From assembly GCA_014155875.1 (NCBI GenBank), contig JACEFZ010028117.1, positions 121,001 to 185,000 of the forward strand: DNA of 64,000 nt. The letters are read 5' to 3'. Below are positions 1-11,800 of the stretch, one piece after another. Both the position numbers and the translations under genes were made by a program. Source of the DNA: Cepaea nemoralis (lineage: Eukaryota > Mollusca > Gastropoda > Stylommatophora > Helicidae). How positions within the stretch are numbered: position 1 is the stretch's first letter; each line of letters begins with the position of its first letter. The notes below the pieces were generated by a model. The model saw nothing but the letters and a program-made list of their open reading frames with translations, did no database searches and was not told the DNA's origin.

Positions 1-16
1 GGGCCACGTATCTCGA

Positions 17-415
17 ATGGAGGATGAACGTATTCCCAAAGATCTCCTATACGGAGAACTAGCTACAGGAAAGAGGCCAACCGGAAGACCCCAAATGCGA
101 TATAAGGATGTGTGTAAACAAGATATGAAAACCCTTGGAATAGATCCAGACACGTGGGAAAGAGTTGCAACAGACAGATGCTCCTGGAGAAGAGATGTAC
201 GAAACGGACTGGTGCTCTTTGAGCGCAATCTGATCCAACAAACTGAGGATAAGCGGCACAGGCTTAAAACGCAGTCACTTACTGCGGGACTTGCCTCATC
301 TTACAGATGCGGAAACTGTGACAGGGATTGTCACTCTCGCATTGGACTATACAGTCTCCAGCGGTGCTGCCAAGTATCTCCCAAGCGGCGCAACTCTATA
401 GTCCTTCAGGACTGA
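17..415 (+). pseudogene. Non-LTR retrotransposon RT C-terminal fragment
   Basis: It reads MEDERIPKDLLYGEL, then GRPQMRYKDVCKQDMKTLGI and a degenerate Cys/His finger (CGNCDRDCHSRIG). This is the end of an endonuclease-reverse transcriptase polyprotein family common in invertebrates. The copy at 24906-25510 is related and keeps a complete C2H2 finger. Only the C-terminal end is present, so it is a dead copy that continues left of the window. Confidence 0.8.
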
Positions 416-460
416 AAGAGGCCTACTACTACTTGAAAGTTAGAAAACGAGTTATAGGAG

Positions 461-790
461 ATGTGGTTTTACAGAAGAATGTTGAATATTACTTGGACAG
501 CCAAAATGAGCAATCTTGACATTTTTAGGGAAGCTAAGTCGCAACGGCAACTTATTACAAACATCAGAAAGAAGCAGTCATCATTTTTTGGCCACACTAT
601 GAGAAGCCAAAAACTGGAACATGTTGTAACAACTAGAAAAATTTGCAGAAAGAGAGATAGAGGAAGACAGCGTGAGAATATTCTTGACAGTCTTGTGTCA
701 TGGCATGGAAGGGGGTCAACCGTTGGAGATTGCAATTTGTGGAGAGGCATGAATGCCCACGCCAGCCAGCAAGGCTCTGGATGATGTTGA
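461..790 (+). pseudogene. Non-LTR RT tail, second family
   Basis: The recognisable pieces are MLNITWTAKMSN, SFFGHTMRS, LEHVVTTRKI, a GRQRENILDSL block and SWHGRG. They match the finishing segment of a LINE family repeated at 22975, 42385, 45265, 55676 and 60285, where it reads FFGHVMRRNxLENLVTTGKI and YLDGLATWHGRDRN. The fragment is degraded and non-functional. Confidence 0.7.
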
Positions 791-1074
791 TAGACTAGAG
801 GTCCCTGTATCCTAACTACACACAACACATCATACTCTCTGTAGAGACCTGGTCCCTGCATCTCCACAATACAAACACATTATACTCTGTATAGACCTGG
901 TTCCTATATCCCCACACATACTCTCTGTCTGTCTAGACACGATCCCTGTAACTCCACTACCCACAATACATGCTCTTTGCATAGACTCATTCCCCGTCTC
1001 TCCACAACACTAACACGTTATACTCTCTACCCGACAGAGAATGACAATGAGAGAGACATATCACACTGAAGTAC

Positions 1075-1320
1075 CTTCTCTGCTCCGTCAGATCCCTCAG
1101 CCTTCAACTGAGCCTGCAGGTTCTGAATCTGCTGGGTCAGCTGCTTGTAGTCGGCATCAATCTTCTTGCGGCTGGACGTAAATGCCGTCAGATCCTTGCT
1201 GGATTTGTACTTGTTGATAGCATCATCATAACTCTGGTACAGGGCACTGCGACGATCATGCGCGCTTTGTACTTCATCAATTAAACTGGACACCCGCATG
1301 CGGCTTTCCTTGGCTTCGTC
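1075..1320 (-). CDS. RPN1: RPN1 exon 10 (cytosolic tail)
   Basis: A 246-nt exon with a TTTCCCAG acceptor and a GTACTT donor, both ends in phase 0. It encodes 82 residues rich in K, E, D and [21 protein letters not shown] through [20 protein letters not shown] to GAEK. This matches the cytosolic coiled-coil-like tail of ribophorin I up to the conserved EGSD motif. Nothing resembling the last ~65 residues occurs between 1 and 1074, so the terminal exon is off the window. Confidence 0.95.
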
Positions 1321-2842
1321 CTGGGAAACAAAATGATAACCAGACATTAATCATAAATATAGGTTTGTGAACATATCGCTAGAAATTAATCATAAATATA
1401 GGTTTGTGAACATATCACTAGAAATTAATCATAAATATAGGTTTGTGAACATGTCACTAGAAATTAATAATCATAAATATAGGTTTGTCCTGGCAAACAA
1501 AATAATGATTATTAATTCATAATCATCATATGCTATGCAATAAGCATGGGCAATCTTGGTTTGTTGTTTCATGAGATCATGATTATCAGTACAGGTTTGT
1601 GTTCTTGTCCTGATTGTAACATTTAGCCAAACCAAATAAGAATCACCTTTTCCTATCAAGTTTTCCAGTTGTCATGGATTAGAAATTACCAAAAAGAAAT
1701 ATCTTCGAAAACCAAATAATGATTAGAAATTGAGTAATGGAATGGAAATTACCAAAAACAAATTTCATCCTCGAAAATCAAATAAAGATTAGAAGAGTAA
1801 TGGATTAGAAATTATCAAAAACACATCTCGTACTTGAAAACCAAATGATTAGAAGTTGAGTTGTGAACTCACATCACAGCATCTGGGACACTCGTATATG
1901 TGCTCTATCATCTTCAACAGCCAGCGAGGAGTCCCAATACTACTGGTGCCAGTTGCAGTCAGATCGTGTCCACCTGGCCTGTACTCAAAGAGTCCTGAAT
2001 TTCAGCCAGATCCTCTGGTATCATGATTAGAAGTGATCATGATCTTCCACTTTTACAGTCAAGCGTCATAGGGAGGAATATCTGGTGCTCCAGCGCCCGA
2101 TGGATGGCACTGGGTAGCGTCATTCCGTGTGATTGTGCAATGCAGAAATTAGCAACACACAAATGTGGGGCTATTTAAAGAACAGCTGTGGCTAAGAGCT
2201 TGCGAACGCGGATTGTGAGCCCGTATACCCAGGTTCGAAACACGGCGGTGCTGGTTTTTTCGAAAAAGGTATACGAGCCGGTCGTTCAGAAAGCAATGGC
2301 AAACTACTGAACGTAAAATTTGCCCAGGAATCACAAACAGTGAAAATGCTGGGGTTGACTGCTACATCCTGTGAAGGACATGCAACTTAAATAATACACA
2401 AGTAAATATGTAAACATAAAGCAAACGATCAGCAACAACTAAAAACACCAGTTAGTGGACTGCTGGCTGACCGGCGTGATCACAGCCTGTAACTCCAGAG
2501 ACAGCATCAATAAACTACGCTGTAAATGTGAAAACACGTACTAATGGAGAAAAATCACAAGCAAAAAGTTATATACATTAGATTCTAACACCATACATCA
2601 TGTTGACTTTTAAATACACTGTAAAATCTCTCGTATAATACCCACAATTTTATGCAAATTTTTGCCGTGTTTCTTACTCCTGTGTTTTTCGTGTGCAGCA
2701 GTATGGTGGCTAGTCCACTTACCTGTCCTCACCTGGTCCTGGATTCAAATCTTGTAATTTCAAGGGTTCCTACAACCCCTGGATAATGAAGGGGGAGGCA
2801 TGATCAAGAGGTTATGGTGTCCAATCTCTCTTTCCCCCCCCC

Positions 2843-2875
<33 letters not shown>

Positions 2876-5800
2876 CCACCTGATTTCTTTTTCTTGGGTA
2901 GTGAAATCAGATGCCTAGTCTTTCCAGATAAGGCTGAAAAAATGCGGGTTCTGTGGGACAGCCGTCCATATGGTAATCAGAGATTATATAAGGCCGGTTT
3001 CCCAGCCACATTTGTTAGAACAGAAAACCTACCCACGGATACATAAGGGCACATTATCTTGGATAGAATCTGCAAATCTGTTCTGACAAAAACCAGTCTT
3101 GGTCAGGACTAACTAGAGAAAGCAAAGAACAACTGGGAGGCTACTGAACCTGAGATGTCCTCAGGAAGAAAATGCCAATCAGTTGTGAGCCACATAAGAC
3201 TCAACCGAACCTGACGAGTACAGACGGAAACATATAACCAGTCCTGTTAAGGACTAACTCTAAAGAGAGCAAAGAAAGGAAAGAATATCAAAATCTGAAA
3301 GAAAAAAACCGATACTCTAGAAGCAGATTGAATGAAGCCGAATTGTTTTTCCTCCCCCTTAAATATATAATGGAATAGAATTTATCTAAAATAAGCAATC
3401 CTTAACACAAATGCATGCATAAATTACACACACTAACCACTGAGATGCATAATTTGAGCACAGCTCACTCACATTGAAAGAGGAACACAGAAGAAGATAT
3501 GATCATGAAGGTGTGCGGTATTTATCTGAACTGTCTTACCTTAGTGATGGAAAAGTCCAGCCTCACGTAGATGATCACAGCCAGGAACAGCAGGTAGAAG
3601 GCACCAACCACCAACAGAGGTTCTTGCAACAGGCGCAGTCTTTGGAACGTGTAGTGCAGCTGTGAATGTTAAAGAACACATTATATCATTTTTTTAAATA
3701 CGCAGGATTATTCACAACTTTTCTTCTTCTACCCAAGGTGTAGTAATACCTCACTTTTATTTTGGCATGTTCTAGTTACCCTGTGGGTTATAGTCAAAGG
3801 ATGCTCTAGTTATCCTGTGAGTTATAGTCAAGGCATGTTCTAGTTATCCTGTAAGTTATAGTCAAGGCATGTTTTAGTTATCCTGTAAGTTATAGTCAAG
3901 GCAAGTTCTAGTTATCCTGTAAGTTATAGTCAAGGCATGTTCTAGTTATCCTGTGGGTTATAGTCAAGGCATGTTCTAGTTATCCTGTGGGTTATAGTCA
4001 AGGCATGTTCTAGTTATCCTGTGAGTTATAGTCAAGGCATGTTCTAGTTATCCTGTAAGTTATAGTCAAGGCAAGTTCTAGTTATCCTGTGGGTTATAGT
4101 CAAGGCATGTTCTAGTTATCCTGTAAGTTATAGTCAAGGCATGTTCTAGTTATCCTGTGGGTTATAGTCAAGGCATGTTCTAGTTATCCTGTGGGTTATA
4201 GTCAAGGCATGTTCTAGTTATCCTGTGGGTTATAGTCAAGGCATGTTCTAGTTATCCTGTGGGTTATAGTCAAGGCATGTTCTAGTTATCCTGTAAGTTA
4301 TAGTCAAGGCAAGTTCTAGTTATCCTGTAAGTTATAGTCAAGGCAAGTTCTAGTTATCCTGTAAGTTATAGTCAAGGCATGTTCTAGTTATCTGTGTGTT
4401 ATAGTCAAGGCATATTCTAGTTATACTATTTGTATACTAACAGGTTTTCTCAATATGTGTCCTCAAGTGCAAGCATCCTTTCCTCGCCTCATGATTCGCT
4501 GGTTATTTGTTTAGTTCTCTCCATTAGCTCACACTGGTAATTGTCATACCATTTCAGTCCTCCATTCTACGTAGGCACTAATTAATGAACGTTTAAAATT
4601 TATCAGTAATTGTTTTAGTCATTCTCCAGGTTTCCGATCCATACAGTGGCACCGATTTGACGCTAGAGTTAACAATTCTAAGCTTGTATTTCACTTAATA
4701 AACTCTCATTTAGACTTTAATGACATTAGAAGGGGTCAAATCCATGGATGTGGCTCACTCTATTGCAACATTTGTTTGACTACTATGTGGAACCAAACCC
4801 ACAATATCACTGTACAGAACAGGCAATGTCAGACGAAAAGCACGGCACATACCTCAAAGTCCTGGATGTGTTGCTCCACCAAGTTATGCTTGTGGAGAAC
4901 AACCACGGGTCTGCCCAGGGTGTCCAGGTAGGTGTAGTGAACATCATCCCCTCTCCTCTCCACTTCAAAGGGTACTTTCAGCTGAATGTCTCTGAATGCA
5001 TTAGAAACAGTTGAATATGAAAGCCAAAATGTTCTATTACATGAGGAGGATAAAGAAAAAAAAAGAGAGATAGAGTAAGGGAGAGAGAGAGAGGGAGCAC
5101 TTTTCTAGGAACATGACTATTATACTCAGGTTGCAATTTTCAACACACAAAATTTGTTTCGTCTTCAGGGATCATCAACATTTGCTGTGTATCTGTTCCG
5201 GCATGGATCACCAACAAGATGGTTCACGTGAGGTCTGCACTATTCTCTCAGAGTTTGTCTTGAAGAATCACCCCTGCAGGTCAGATACAAGTCATTGTAG
5301 TGCACAGACGTCCATTTTTTATTTATTAATAAAAATTATAAAAATCTACAATAAATGTATTAATTATTGTTTGTTAAGCTTGTTATTCATTCTGGGGTTA
5401 TGGTCAGTTCCTGCATACCGTGTGTGAAACACAGATGCAGGCGATTTGGCAGCAGACTGCCTTGCGTTGGTTTTCATTAAAAATTGTATGAATGCCGGTC
5501 ATTCAGAAAGTAATGGCAAACTACAGAACTTAATCTTGCCAAGAAATCACAAACAGCCAAACAAATGCTGGGGTTGACTGCTGTAAAGGATATGCAACTA
5601 GCATAACTGTTATTCATTACCAGTGCAAAACAGTTTGACACATAAGATGACCTAATACTGAATCCAGAAAAGTGTGCTTACTTTGATCCCTCAGGCAAGA
5701 TGATCTTCAGGAGCACTTCATCCACGACCATATCATCATAGATGTGATCAATGAAGCGTACCTTCAGGGCATAATGGTCACCTGGATATTGAAAACAATG

Positions 5801-8800
5801 TATACCAGAAGATTACAAACAATGCCAGTTTTCATACACAACAGTTATTTATCAACTTCCTTAGACGTCTTGACTATAGAGTAAGAATATTTTTGTCACC
5901 TTCTTTCACTCAGTTATGCACAAAATCAAGGGTGTGTGCCAGATTTCAGGAAATATCTGTGTACGGTTCACTTCCTCTAGACACATTGCATAAACAGTAA
6001 TTGTCATTATCTACCAGTGGCTAGGGCAGTGGTTCTCAACCTTTTTTGACCCATGCACCCCTTCACCATATGTTCAGAATGTCATCCCCCCCCTCCCCAT
6101 TTTCTCCCTATAAATTCCCCCCTCCCCGTCCCTGCATAGTTCATTCATTCATTCAGTAGCATGTCCTATGCAGAACCTCGCTCCCTTAACAACCTTCCGG
6201 AAAACTTCTCGACCACAAGCAAGATGTCCCGCGTCCGATACACCCATCTGGAGATCATCCGCCACATCCTGCACCCATCTTTTCTTTGGCCTTCCTCTTC
6301 CTACATAGTATACTTAAAAGATGGAAGCTAAATTTAATAACACATACTAAAACAGGTCTAGACATCTACATAAAACGATGTTGCAGGTCTATTTATGTTA
6401 TAAAACAAATTTCAGAAGGGTGAGAAGCGCAGAACAGTAAAGTAAGGAGAGAAAAATAATATCAAATAATCAGTTCTTGTATTGCGAGATCATGAAATAA
6501 TCTTAATTTCCCCCGACCCCTGAGAACCGCTAGGCTAGGCTGTATTGCATTGTACCTGACAATCTGACCAGGGCAGCAGCCTGACAGCCTACTCTGTGCA
6601 ATGTCAAAATGCTGTGGGGTTTCAACATCAGTACCTGGTACAGGTGGAATAGTGGTCAGTGTACATGCCTGCCCATATTGTGGTTTTGGTTCAATTCCCA
6701 ACAAAGACAGGATTATTGTTTTTTCCGACCAGCATGATTCTGTGCTCAACCCAGGCTAAAAAATGGTCAACAGACATTCGTCGTCTCACTAAGTGAGGGC
6801 AAGACTGGCCATCTATTCCTCCCTGCATTCAAAAATCAAAGTCTGACGGCTCTATCATATCACTGACCCACGGCAGGAAACTGCTGCTTTAAAAAAAATA
6901 GTTTCACTGTTATGGTTAATGGAGTTGTAGCGTCCCTTGTAATAAACAAGAAAATAAAGAAAAGAAAAACTCAGCCAACTAAGATGAAAGGAGGCTCTTC
7001 TCCTAGAAGACGTACGATGATGCTGAGAAAGCTACAAATTGTCTGGGTCATCAACTTACCTCCTTTCACTTATTAAAATCTCCACAACTGGCAAGGTATG
7101 TTAGAGCTATGTATGAAGTGGGATAACAGCAGACACAGTAAGGGAAATGAAATTATGTAAGATTAGAATTTTGAGAATGTGAGGAAAACAGATGGAAGGA
7201 AGCAGGCAAAAAGGTTCCAAACATAGGTGAAACAGTGCTGTTCCTGGGCCATACAGAGTCAAATTATTACAATGAAGGAGTAGCCCTAATGCTTTCTATT
7301 GAGGCAGAGAAATCATTAACTGAGTGGGAAGCAGTGAGTTCTAGAACAGTAACAGCAACACATAGAATAAGGAACCCCCCCCCAAAAGGATGTGCACACC
7401 AACAAATTAGAAGCATGAATCCCCGGGAAGGTTAACCCGGTCAACAAATGCCCGCAGAAGTCGGATGTGTCGGCCTAACGGCGCAAGAACGCAGCTCTGC
7501 TGTAAACAGGCACAACGCAATCACGTCCGAAAAAAAAACTCCGGATGAACGAAGAAGAAGAAGCATGAATTAGTTAAGGAGGAATTTTACTTGAAAAAAG
7601 TACTATAAGTAATCAAAGACAATGCAACATTTTGATGTCATTTGACTGCCAAGATAGGATCGGATAACACAGGTTATGAAGAGATCACTGGTGGGAAAAT
7701 GTTGGGGTGATGAATGAAAATGACAAATTATTCACTAATGTTTGCAGGGAACTGCATATCATAGGAGGAAGTATTTTCTACATAGAAGAATACATAAAGC
7801 AATGTGGCTATCACCAGACTCCTACACAGAAAATAACTGATCACATCTGTATTAACATGAAATCCAGATCACCTCTACATAGGTAAAAGTTTTCAGAGTT
7901 GTAGATGAGCTACCAGAGACAAGTAAACCCAACTCACTAACACTACTTCAGCAATGGCATGCATGAGTTGAGGGCTAGTGTTCTTGTGGACACAGCCAAG
8001 AGATGGTCACAATGGCATGCATGAGTTGAGGGCTAGTGTTCTTGTGGACACAGCCAAGAGATGGTCACTGATGTGGATGTCTAGCAATTAGATCTGGGAA
8101 ATCATGCTCATATCCCATGTTGTTATTGTCAGTTTCACTTTGGATGTCTCAACTGTACTGCAATGCCATACCAGTACATAAGTACATATGTCATACATCC
8201 ATTATCATTGTCCAAGTGAATGAAGCTGTATGGAGATTGTCATTTGTGTCTAGAGTTTGTGCAATATGCTGAAATTCTCCTCAATGCTGAATGGGAGATG
8301 GAAGTGCTAATGGAGATAACCATGTGCAATTCTTAACAAAAATCAAAAGCTATCGTTTTTTAGTCTGCAATTTATATTCTTGCAACAGTAAATGGAGGGT
8401 GAATAAGACAGAACACACCATGAGGCCAGGAGCAACCTCTAGACAACACAAACACTGCACTTCAACAGTGTAAAATAAGAAACATTCCAAACTACACAAT
8501 TTTTTTTTTTTTCCAAATTACCAAAACACAATTTCAAAAGATCACTGGTCACAGAAGTGAAGCACTCACCTTTATAGAAAAGGTATTCATAACTAGGCAC
8601 ATTGTAGCCTAGGATGTATTTTGTTTTCCAGCCTCCAAACAAAGGAAACCTGGGCCGCAACTCCACCTCAATGGACTCATCCGTCTCCCTCAGGTTAGAG
8701 GTGGAGATGTTGCCAATCTCGTCTCGGTAGTACACATCGTGGGCTGAGGCTGGCAGGGAAGTCTGCCAAGAAAGTTACAATATCAACAACAAATGATGTC

Positions 8801-11800
8801 TCTGTCCGGCAAAGCTCAAATAAATACAGCAACAAATATAAAATAATACTATCATTACAAACAAACTTGACTGAAAAAAAGTAAGGGGATAAAGAGATAA
8901 ATACCTGTGTGGCTTGCCAACATGGCACAACTAGAGCAAGAACACAGACCTGATTCAAGTGGAATAAAACTATCTTTCTACAGGTGTTTCAGGTGCAAAA
9001 ACACAGACCTGATTCAAGTGGGATAAAACTATCTTTCTACAGGTGTTTCAGGTGCAAAAACACAGACCTGATTCAGGTGGGATAAAACTATCTTTCTACA
9101 GGTGTTTCAGGTGCAAAAACACAGACCTGATACACGTGGGATAAAACTATCTTTCTACAGGTGTTTCAGGTGCAAGAACACAGACCTGATTCAAGTGGAA
9201 TAAAACTATCTTTCTACAGGTGTTTCAGGTGCAAAACCACAGACCTGATTCAAGTGGAATAAAACTATCTTTCTACAGGTGTTTCAGGTGCAAAACCACA
9301 GACCTGATTCAAGTGGGATAAAACTATCTTTCTACAGGTGTTTCAGGTGCAAAAACAGACCTGATTCAAGTGGGATAAAACTATCTTTCTACAGGTGTTT
9401 CAGGTGCAAAAACACAGACCTGATTCAAGTGGGATAAAACTATCTTTCTACACCTGTTTCAGGTGCAAAAACACAGACCTAATTCAAGTGGGATAAAACT
9501 ATCTTTCTACAGGTGTTTCACTTTAACTATTCAGGTGAAAGAATAAATTACAAGGGAGTTCGTCATGTCATCGTGTGAGGCAGCCAACCATCAACACCCA
9601 TGCCTATTTGCATGGGACATGATTCTATATCAATGCAAATCTTGTGGCCATCACCTTGTGCTCTGCATCTCCCATTAAACTGTTATTATTCTTCAGCTCT
9701 GGTCCTTCGTGTGTCAAAAGCTGAGATGTCATATTGTGTAAACTAGTTCATATATTTTCCTTTAAAAGAGCTTTCTCCAGTGTTATTCAAAAGATCATCC
9801 TCAATGAACATCAAACTATTTGTCTACATGTGCTCAGATATCTTATCTCCCTCTGCGTTTAGCAACTGACAACACCAGTTCTGTATTGGTTAACAATTCT
9901 TATTTGGTTCCACAGTGTGGTTACATTTTCAAGTTTACACGCTGGTGTGGTGATAAGTGACAGGTGGACAGATTGGATGCGTCTGCACCCCGTGATGGGG
10001 TATTGGTGCATAAGGCAGATGTGGTCGCAGCCCTTTGGAATTGTGTGTAGTGCAGAAAAACGGGTAGATCATCACGGCCTGGAGAGAACAGTGTTGCAGG
10101 GAGTGACCAGAGGATCTGATAGATACTCAAAATGCCAAGGAAAAGCCAGACAGATATATAATCAGAAGCCAGACAGACATATAATCAGACTGCTACTGGT
10201 ACCATTAGTGTTGGGACTCATCACTGACTGTTGAAGATGACGGTGCAGCACATATGGGAATGTCCTGAAAGCTGTAACATCTGCTCTTGACTCAACTCAT
10301 TTTCAAGTTCTGTTTTCACAGTTAATCAGTGTCTTAATGCTTAAACTATAGTAAAAATACATTATGGTGTTTGAACTATGAGACCAGGGAAGGTTAACCC
10401 GGTCATCAAACGCCCGCAGAAGTCAGATGTGTCAGCCTAATGTCACAAGAACACAGCTCTGCTGTAAACAGGCACAACGTGATCATGCCCGAAAAACCTC
10501 TCCGGATTAATTCAGAAGAAGAACTATGAGAAAAATACCTTAAAGTGTTTGACTGAGGCATATCCATCCTGCTGCCTCTGGTAATCAAATCTAGAGAATG
10601 GTCCTTTCAAAGTGGCCCCGGTATGCCTGATATCAACGTGCTCTTCTACGGCAATGTTTCCCCAGTGAGACACCTCAATAAGACGCTCCAGGTAGGTTAC
10701 AGTCAGGAATGGGCTGTTGTTTTCCTCATGGACTCTCAGTGGTGCCTGGACAAAATAAAGTTAATGATAATATACTATTGCCACAGTATATTTTATCCCT
10801 GCTGCTGTCTGCTAAACTGGCATCATGGACAATGAATTGAACAAATTTAAACAGACATTGATAAAGTAAATGTTGAGGAAAACAGCCAGTTTTTACACAT
10901 CTATAGTTACACTATGCCTATAGATCAACTATGCTGTAGTCAGGAGTTCAACTATGCTGTAGCCAGGAGTTAACTATACATCAGCTTACAGTTCAAAACT
11001 GCATTGTGGCCTTGAGTTCTATATTACAGCCTAGAATTCAACTATACTTAATGCTAGAGTTCTATACTATAGCCTTATAGCCTAGAATTCAACTATACTT
11101 AATGCTAGAGTTCTATACTATAGCCTTATAGCCTAGAATTCAACTATACTTAATGCTAGAGTACTATACTATAGCCTTATAGCCTAGAATTAAACTATAC
11201 TTAATGCTAGAGTTTTATACCATAGCCTTATAGCCTAGAATTAAACTATACTTAATGCTAGACTTCTATACTGTAGCCTTATAGTCTAGAGTTCAACTAT
11301 ACTTAACGCTAGACTTCTATACTGTAGCCTTATAGTCTAGAATTCAACTATACTTAATGCTAGAGTTCTATACTATAGCCTTATAGCCTAGAATTCAACT
11401 ATACTTAATGCTAGAGTTCTATACTGCAGCCTAGAGTTAAACCATACTGTAGGCTGGAGTTCTATATTGTAGCATAGAGTTCACCTATACATATACAGTA
11501 ACTAGAATAGTCTTTCAATTACAACCTCTGTTAACTATCCTTTCGACCACACTGAACGTCCTATGCATATATCATTTCTTTACACCCCTATTCACAACAT
11601 TTAATTAAGATAAAGAACTGAAGGAAACTGGAACTTGGAAAGGATAGATAATTATTAACCACTACTACTAATGTTCTCAGAGATTAATACCTCAGAGAAA
11701 GGAGCCTTGTCTTCGAAGGGTCCGTAATTAATGGTTGTATCACTCTGGGAGACTGGCTTTGTCTTGGTGTATGATTCAACATTAGCGTTTGCGGTTGTCA

